From Gayadomonas joobiniege G7 (GTDB lineage Bacteria; Pseudomonadota; Gammaproteobacteria; Enterobacterales; Alteromonadaceae): 64,000 nt of DNA. The position numbers and the translations under genes are program-made. Numbering within the stretch: the first letter of the stretch is position 1; each line of letters opens with the position of its first letter. The stretch spans positions 186,001-250,000 of the forward strand of contig NZ_AMRX01000008.1 in NCBI RefSeq assembly GCF_000300815.1, read 5' to 3'. The notes under the pieces are model-generated. The model was not told the DNA's origin and searched no databases. It saw only the letters and a list, made by a program, of their open reading frames with translations. Shown here piece after piece: positions 60,747 to 64,000 of this stretch.

Positions 60747-61685
60747 ATGAATACTAAAAAAGTGACGTTCAAAAACGCGGACATGGCTTGGGATATGTCA
60801 GCACTAATTTTGCTACCAGAAGCGTTCGATGAATCAAAATGTTACCCAACAATGATCAGCGTTCACCCTTTTGGCAGCTGTAAAGAGCAAACATCGAGCG
60901 CTGTCTATGGTAAAGCACTAGCAGAACTGGGCTATGTCGTTATCGCCTTTGATGCGAGCTTTCAAGGTGAATCGGGTGGCGTACCTCGCTATGTTGAAGA
61001 TCCAAGCCAACGCGTGGAAGACATCAGTCGTGTGATTGATTACGCCGTGACTCTCCCTTATGTAGATGCAGACCGAATCGGTGGTCTTGGTATCTGTGGT
61101 GGCGGTGCCTATATCTTTAATTCAGCACTGACAGAGAAGCGTTTGAAAGCAGTTGTCGGTATTACACCTGTTAATGTTGGACGCCTGTTCCGAGAAGGTT
61201 TCAGCATGCATGATCCTCTCTCTGCATTGGATGCAATGGCAACTCAACGTACTGCGGAGGCTCGTGGCGAAGCGTTACAAGTCAATGAACTTCTACCACC
61301 AAGTGTTGAATTTGCAAAAGAGAATGGCTTAACCGATCGCGATGTACTTGAAGCAACGGATTACTACAAAACGTCACGTGGTCAAGCAGAGAATGGTGCG
61401 ACTCGTATGTTGTTCTCTCATGCTCAAAAGACACTAAGTTGGGATGCATTCGCCTTTGCTGAAACGTTAATGACTCAACCAATGATGGCTGTGATTGGTC
61501 AAAAAGTGGGGGCATTTGGCGCTTACCGAGATGGTCAGGAAATTTATGGTCGCTCATTTGCATCGAAAGATCGTCAACTGGTTGAGTTGGAAGATTGGTC
61601 TCATTATGAGCTGTACGATCATCCAGAAGCTGTGGGTTTAGCGATGGATAAGGTTGCGCCTTTTCTTGAAACTCACCTTAAGTAG
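60747..61685 (+). CDS. Alpha/beta hydrolase, dienelactone-hydrolase-like (paralogue 2)
   Basis: 312 residues from the ATG giving MNTKKVTFKN; an upstream frame start overlaps the terminator and is rejected. The fold matches its upstream neighbour segment by segment: SVHPFGSCKEQTS, AFDASFQGESGG, elbow GICGGGAY (Cys), and EDWSHYELYDHPE with the probable catalytic His. The two genes derive from an old tandem duplication. Similar pairs beside AraC genes are familiar from Vibrio chromosomes. The reaction is unknown. Confidence 0.82.
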   Translation: MNTKKVTFKNADMAWDMSALILLPEAFDESKCYPTMISVHPFGSCKEQTSSAVYGKALAELGYVVIAFDASFQGESGGVPRYVEDPSQRVEDISRVIDYAVTLPYVDADRIGGLGICGGGAYIFNSALTEKRLKAVVGITPVNVGRLFREGFSMHDPLSALDAMATQRTAEARGEALQVNELLPPSVEFAKENGLTDRDVLEATDYYKTSRGQAENGATRMLFSHAQKTLSWDAFAFAETLMTQPMMAVIGQKVGAFGAYRDGQEIYGRSFASKDRQLVELEDWSHYELYDHPEAVGLAMDKVAPFLETHLK

Positions 61686-61718
61686 CTGAACACCTAAGAA
61701 ACTGAGTCAGTGACGATA

Positions 61719-61752
61719 AAGCGGTGGTATGCTTGCCGTACCTCCGCTTATT
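61719..61752 (+). terminator. Terminator after hydrolase paralogue 2
   Basis: AAGCGG (61719-61724) pairs with CCGCTT (61744-61749), with inner GGTA/TACC pairing after one mismatch. It is followed by ATTT. Confidence 0.55.
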
Positions 61753-61819
61753 TCACATAGAGCGCTATTTTCATTAAATAGCAATCATCAATTACAAATC
61801 AATGGTGTAGAGAAAGGTT

Positions 61820-62719
61820 ATGTTAACAACGCAAGGCAATGACAACATCCAACGTTTAGCTGATAAAGCATTCGCTTATGGCAAAACGGAGGGTGATCAT
61901 AATACAAGCATCAAGGGGCTGACGGCTCATATCAGAAATAACCCAACCGAGCCATTGCACTGCATCTACACCTTGAGTTTGTCGATGATTCTACAGGGTG
62001 GAAAACAGCTAGCCATTGAAAATGACTTGCTTCCTTGTGTTGCAGGACAATCGATGCTGACGACCTTTGATTTGCCTGTCGTTTCTCATGTCACCGAAGC
62101 AACCCGTTACAACCCATTTGTCGCGCTCGTGCTAAAGCTTGATTATGAACTCATTATACAGACTTGTGCCGAGCTTGAACTCGATAAACCTGCGCGTGAT
62201 ATGAAATACAAGGCCATATCTATTCATGATATTGATGCAGGGCTTTGCAATGCGGTGATGCGTCTGCTTGATTTAGAAAAAGAGCCTATCTACCTTGAGA
62301 GCTTAGCGCCGTTAATCAAAAAAGAAATCATCACCCGTTTGTTGCTCGGGCCGCATGGCGCTCATTTACGCTATTTAGCATCTTCAGGCTCACCAAGTAC
62401 GAAAATATTGAATGTGGTGACATGGATGAAGTCGAACTTGGCGAGCGATGTTGACATCAACGCGTTGGCTGAGCGAGCGCATATGAGTGCGTCCTCCTTT
62501 AGACAACATTTTAAGTCGCTAACGGGAACAAGTCCGCTTCAATACATCAAAAACCTCCGCTTGCAAGAAGCAAGAGACAAGATGCTGTTGAACGGTTTAG
62601 ATGCAAGCCAAGCAAGTGGGTTGGTAGGTTATGAAAGCGCTTCCCAGTTTAGCCGAGAATACAGTCGCTTGTTTGGGTTTCCGCCTCAGAAAGACATTCA
62701 GCGTTTGCGTCAAGCTTGA
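61820..62719 (+). CDS. AraC family regulator with AraC-N type effector domain
   Basis: 299 residues. The N-terminal domain (~20-190) fits the AraC_N family, with SLSMILQGGKQLAI, YNPFVALVLKLD and GAHLRYLASSGS. The C-terminal AraC domain (~200-299) has two helix-turn-helix units (LAERAHMSASSFRQHFKSLTG and SGLVGYESASQFSREYSRLFG). Such regulators often control oxidoreductases and hydrolases beside them, so the two hydrolases upstream and the flavodoxin-like gene downstream are candidate targets. The ATG has AGAAAGG upstream. Confidence 0.88.
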   Translation: MLTTQGNDNIQRLADKAFAYGKTEGDHNTSIKGLTAHIRNNPTEPLHCIYTLSLSMILQGGKQLAIENDLLPCVAGQSMLTTFDLPVVSHVTEATRYNPFVALVLKLDYELIIQTCAELELDKPARDMKYKAISIHDIDAGLCNAVMRLLDLEKEPIYLESLAPLIKKEIITRLLLGPHGAHLRYLASSGSPSTKILNVVTWMKSNLASDVDINALAERAHMSASSFRQHFKSLTGTSPLQYIKNLRLQEARDKMLLNGLDASQASGLVGYESASQFSREYSRLFGFPPQKDIQRLRQA

Positions 62720-62827
62720 GTTTAATGAGGTTAGATTTCTTCAGGCTAGAGCCGTTTATCACTGTTTCTATTTTTAAGTGTACGGCGCTGAGTATTGGAA
62801 AAATATTAAATAGAAAGGCAGATCAAT

Positions 62828-63469
62828 ATGTCAAAGTGGATGATTATTCTCGCGATTTTTAGCGTGGTGGCAATCATTGCAGGTTATCACTACTACAGAA
62901 CTCAGACTCACTGGGTTGCTTCGGATGATTACAAAAAGCCAAGTGAAAATCAGGCTCAAACCTTAGTAGTCAGCTATTCAAGAACAGGGAATACAGAAGC
63001 GGCAGCAAAAGAAGCGGCGAAGTTTTTTGATGCTGACCTAATCACCATTCAAGCGCCAGCATATATCAATGATTTAAGCGGCTTAAAACAAGCCTCCGAT
63101 GATGCAATGGCAGAGCTTGAAACTACAGACCTTATCCATGAACCGATTGATTTACAGCAATATGATCTGATTATACTTAGCACCCCTACATGGTGGTTTA
63201 GACCTGCCGTACCTATGTGGGCGTTTGTAAATAGTCAGCAGTTTTATGGAAAGAAAGTCTTCTTGATGATGACTGGCAACAGTCGTTACGAACCAGCAAT
63301 GATTGAGAAATTCGCCGATCGTGTTACTGCACAAAATGGCGAGTACCTAGATATGTTGTTTGTGCAACGTGGTCGAATTTTTTGGCAAAAAAGCAAACAG
63401 GAAGTTAATGCAGAAGTGAGTGATGCGTTATCACAGCTTAACCAGAAATGGGAAGATATTTTGAACTGA
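62828..63469 (+). CDS. Membrane-anchored flavodoxin-like protein
   Basis: 213 residues. One N-terminal transmembrane helix (~5-23) anchors a flavodoxin fold. The FMN phosphate loop SYSRTGNTEAAA (~50-61) and the LSTPTWWFRPAVPMWAFVN loop (~117-135) are as in flavodoxin_4 and NAD(P)H-quinone-reductase-like proteins. It is likely an FMN electron carrier or reductase whose domain faces the periplasm or cytoplasm, depending on orientation. It follows the AraC gene by 108 bp and may be regulated by it. Partner unknown. Confidence 0.82.
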   Translation: MSKWMIILAIFSVVAIIAGYHYYRTQTHWVASDDYKKPSENQAQTLVVSYSRTGNTEAAAKEAAKFFDADLITIQAPAYINDLSGLKQASDDAMAELETTDLIHEPIDLQQYDLIILSTPTWWFRPAVPMWAFVNSQQFYGKKVFLMMTGNSRYEPAMIEKFADRVTAQNGEYLDMLFVQRGRIFWQKSKQEVNAEVSDALSQLNQKWEDILN

Positions 63470-63491
63470 GAGTATTAGGCCACATGAGGTT

Positions 63492-64000
63492 ATGGCGATG
63501 GCACATCAGAATTGCTCGCAAAAAACAGGAGTTAAGAAACCGTTTAGGTTAGAGGAGATCTGGCGAATCAGAACTCGGCTTGAACTCAGTGATAATTTGA
63601 TGGAGTTAGCTCTACTCAACCTCGCAATTGATAGTAAGCTACGTTCAAACGACCTTTTGTCATTAAAGGTGTCGGATGTTTCATCAAATTTTCTGGTTTT
63701 CAATCGTGTCCAGTACGTCCAGAAGAAGACTGGCAATGACGTTCAGTTTGAAATCACTCAGAGAACTCAACAAACCTTGAGTCATTGGATTAAAGATCAA
63801 AACCTCCAACCAACCGACTACTTATACCCGAGCCCCCGAAGATCAAACCAACCCTTAAGTTACTCATACTACAGAAAAATAATTCGGAGTTGGGCTCTTG
63901 CGCTAGGGCATTACCCTGACCTCTATGGCACTCATTCATTACGCCGAACTAAAGCTACATTGATCTATCAGAAGACCAAAAACATTCGAGCAATTCAACT
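63492..64000 (+). CDS. Tyrosine recombinase/integrase, partial (runs off the window end)
   Basis: The frame is open from the ATG at 63492 (or 63498, better spaced from GAGG) to the last base, giving 169 residues with no stop. It contains the phage-integrase catalytic pattern: an early Arg in SKLRSNDLLSLKVSDV, Lys in YVQKKTGND, and H-x-L-R-R in YGTHSLRRTKATLIYQ. The terminal His and Tyr should lie beyond the window. Short stand-alone recombinases like this are common on Vibrio-type genomic islands and near integrons. It suggests that the preceding segment is mobile. Confidence 0.85.
   Translation, partial: MAMAHQNCSQKTGVKKPFRLEEIWRIRTRLELSDNLMELALLNLAIDSKLRSNDLLSLKVSDVSSNFLVFNRVQYVQKKTGNDVQFEITQRTQQTLSHWIKDQNLQPTDYLYPSPRRSNQPLSYSYYRKIIRSWALALGHYPDLYGTHSLRRTKATLIYQKTKNIRAIQ

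Noticed and set aside
1-64000. CRISPR arrays, tRNA or rRNA genes
   Set aside because: I saw no regularly spaced repeats, cloverleaf sequences ending in CCA, or rRNA-like conserved blocks.

Overview
The window looks like chromosome from a marine, red-algal-polysaccharide-degrading gammaproteobacterium, probably Alteromonadales (Catenovulum/Paraglaciecola-like). This is an inference from gene families: TonB-dependent receptors (TBDRs) without SusD, a tryptophan-halogenase/SapC/DUF6445 set, four S1 sulfatases, a GH50 beta-agarase, GH16, GH2 and GH29 enzymes, a YeiE/YeiH pair and spondin-domain proteins. The last ~5 kb reads differently and ends in a tyrosine recombinase, so it may be an acquired island.

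Layout. 1-6.5 kb: 3' end of a TBDR, a surface lipoprotein, a flavin-dependent halogenase homologue, SapC and DUF6445, a set that recurs beside glycan TBDRs. 6.7-11.4 kb: an RND efflux adaptor and pump, then a small ferritin-like protein. 11.4-17.1 kb: a LacI-type regulator divergent from a tightly overlapping operon of gluconokinase, a LarA-superfamily nickel racemase/epimerase, and LarC, LarE and LarB, which make its nickel-pincer cofactor. 17.2-26.5 kb: an MFS permease plus cytoplasmic GH32, a TBDR, a periplasmic GH97 and a membrane-anchored AraC regulator, fitting a sucrose/alpha-galactoside route. 26.7-31 kb: two sulfatases and a GH43/GH117-like beta-propeller enzyme. 31.4-37.1 kb: two spondin-domain proteins with a two-component system, then LysR/YeiH. 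37.2-42.4 kb: uxaC, a large PLP amino-acid decarboxylase and a 2OG-Fe(II) oxygenase. 42.4-57.8 kb: the agar/porphyran core (GH29-GH2, a uxuB-like dehydrogenase, GH16, ECF sigma with FecR-LamG, GH50, two sulfatases). 57.9-64 kb: an Xre/RES toxin-antitoxin locus with a broken toxin, a tiny lipoprotein, two paralogous alpha/beta hydrolases, AraC, a flavodoxin-like protein and a recombinase cut by the window end.

How it fits together. The most interesting reading is a dispersed hexuronate regulon. The same 14-bp LacI-type palindrome (TGCYACCGGTGGCA) lies before the gluconokinase/LarA operon (12523), before uxaC (38650) and before the uxuB-like gene (47017). UxaC and UxuB would produce D-mannonate. 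A LarA homologue acting as a D-mannonate/D-gluconate 2-epimerase, followed by gluconokinase, would deliver 6-phosphogluconate. That would be a nickel-dependent bypass of mannonate dehydratase and KDG kinase, neither of which is in the window. A second palindrome (CTTAAACGATTAAG and its reverse complement) marks the MFS-GH32 operon and the TBDR. A third, weaker motif (GTGTC-N12-TGTTRACA) precedes GH16, GH50 and GH2, flanking an ECF sigma/FecR pair whose anti-sigma protein carries a lectin-like domain.
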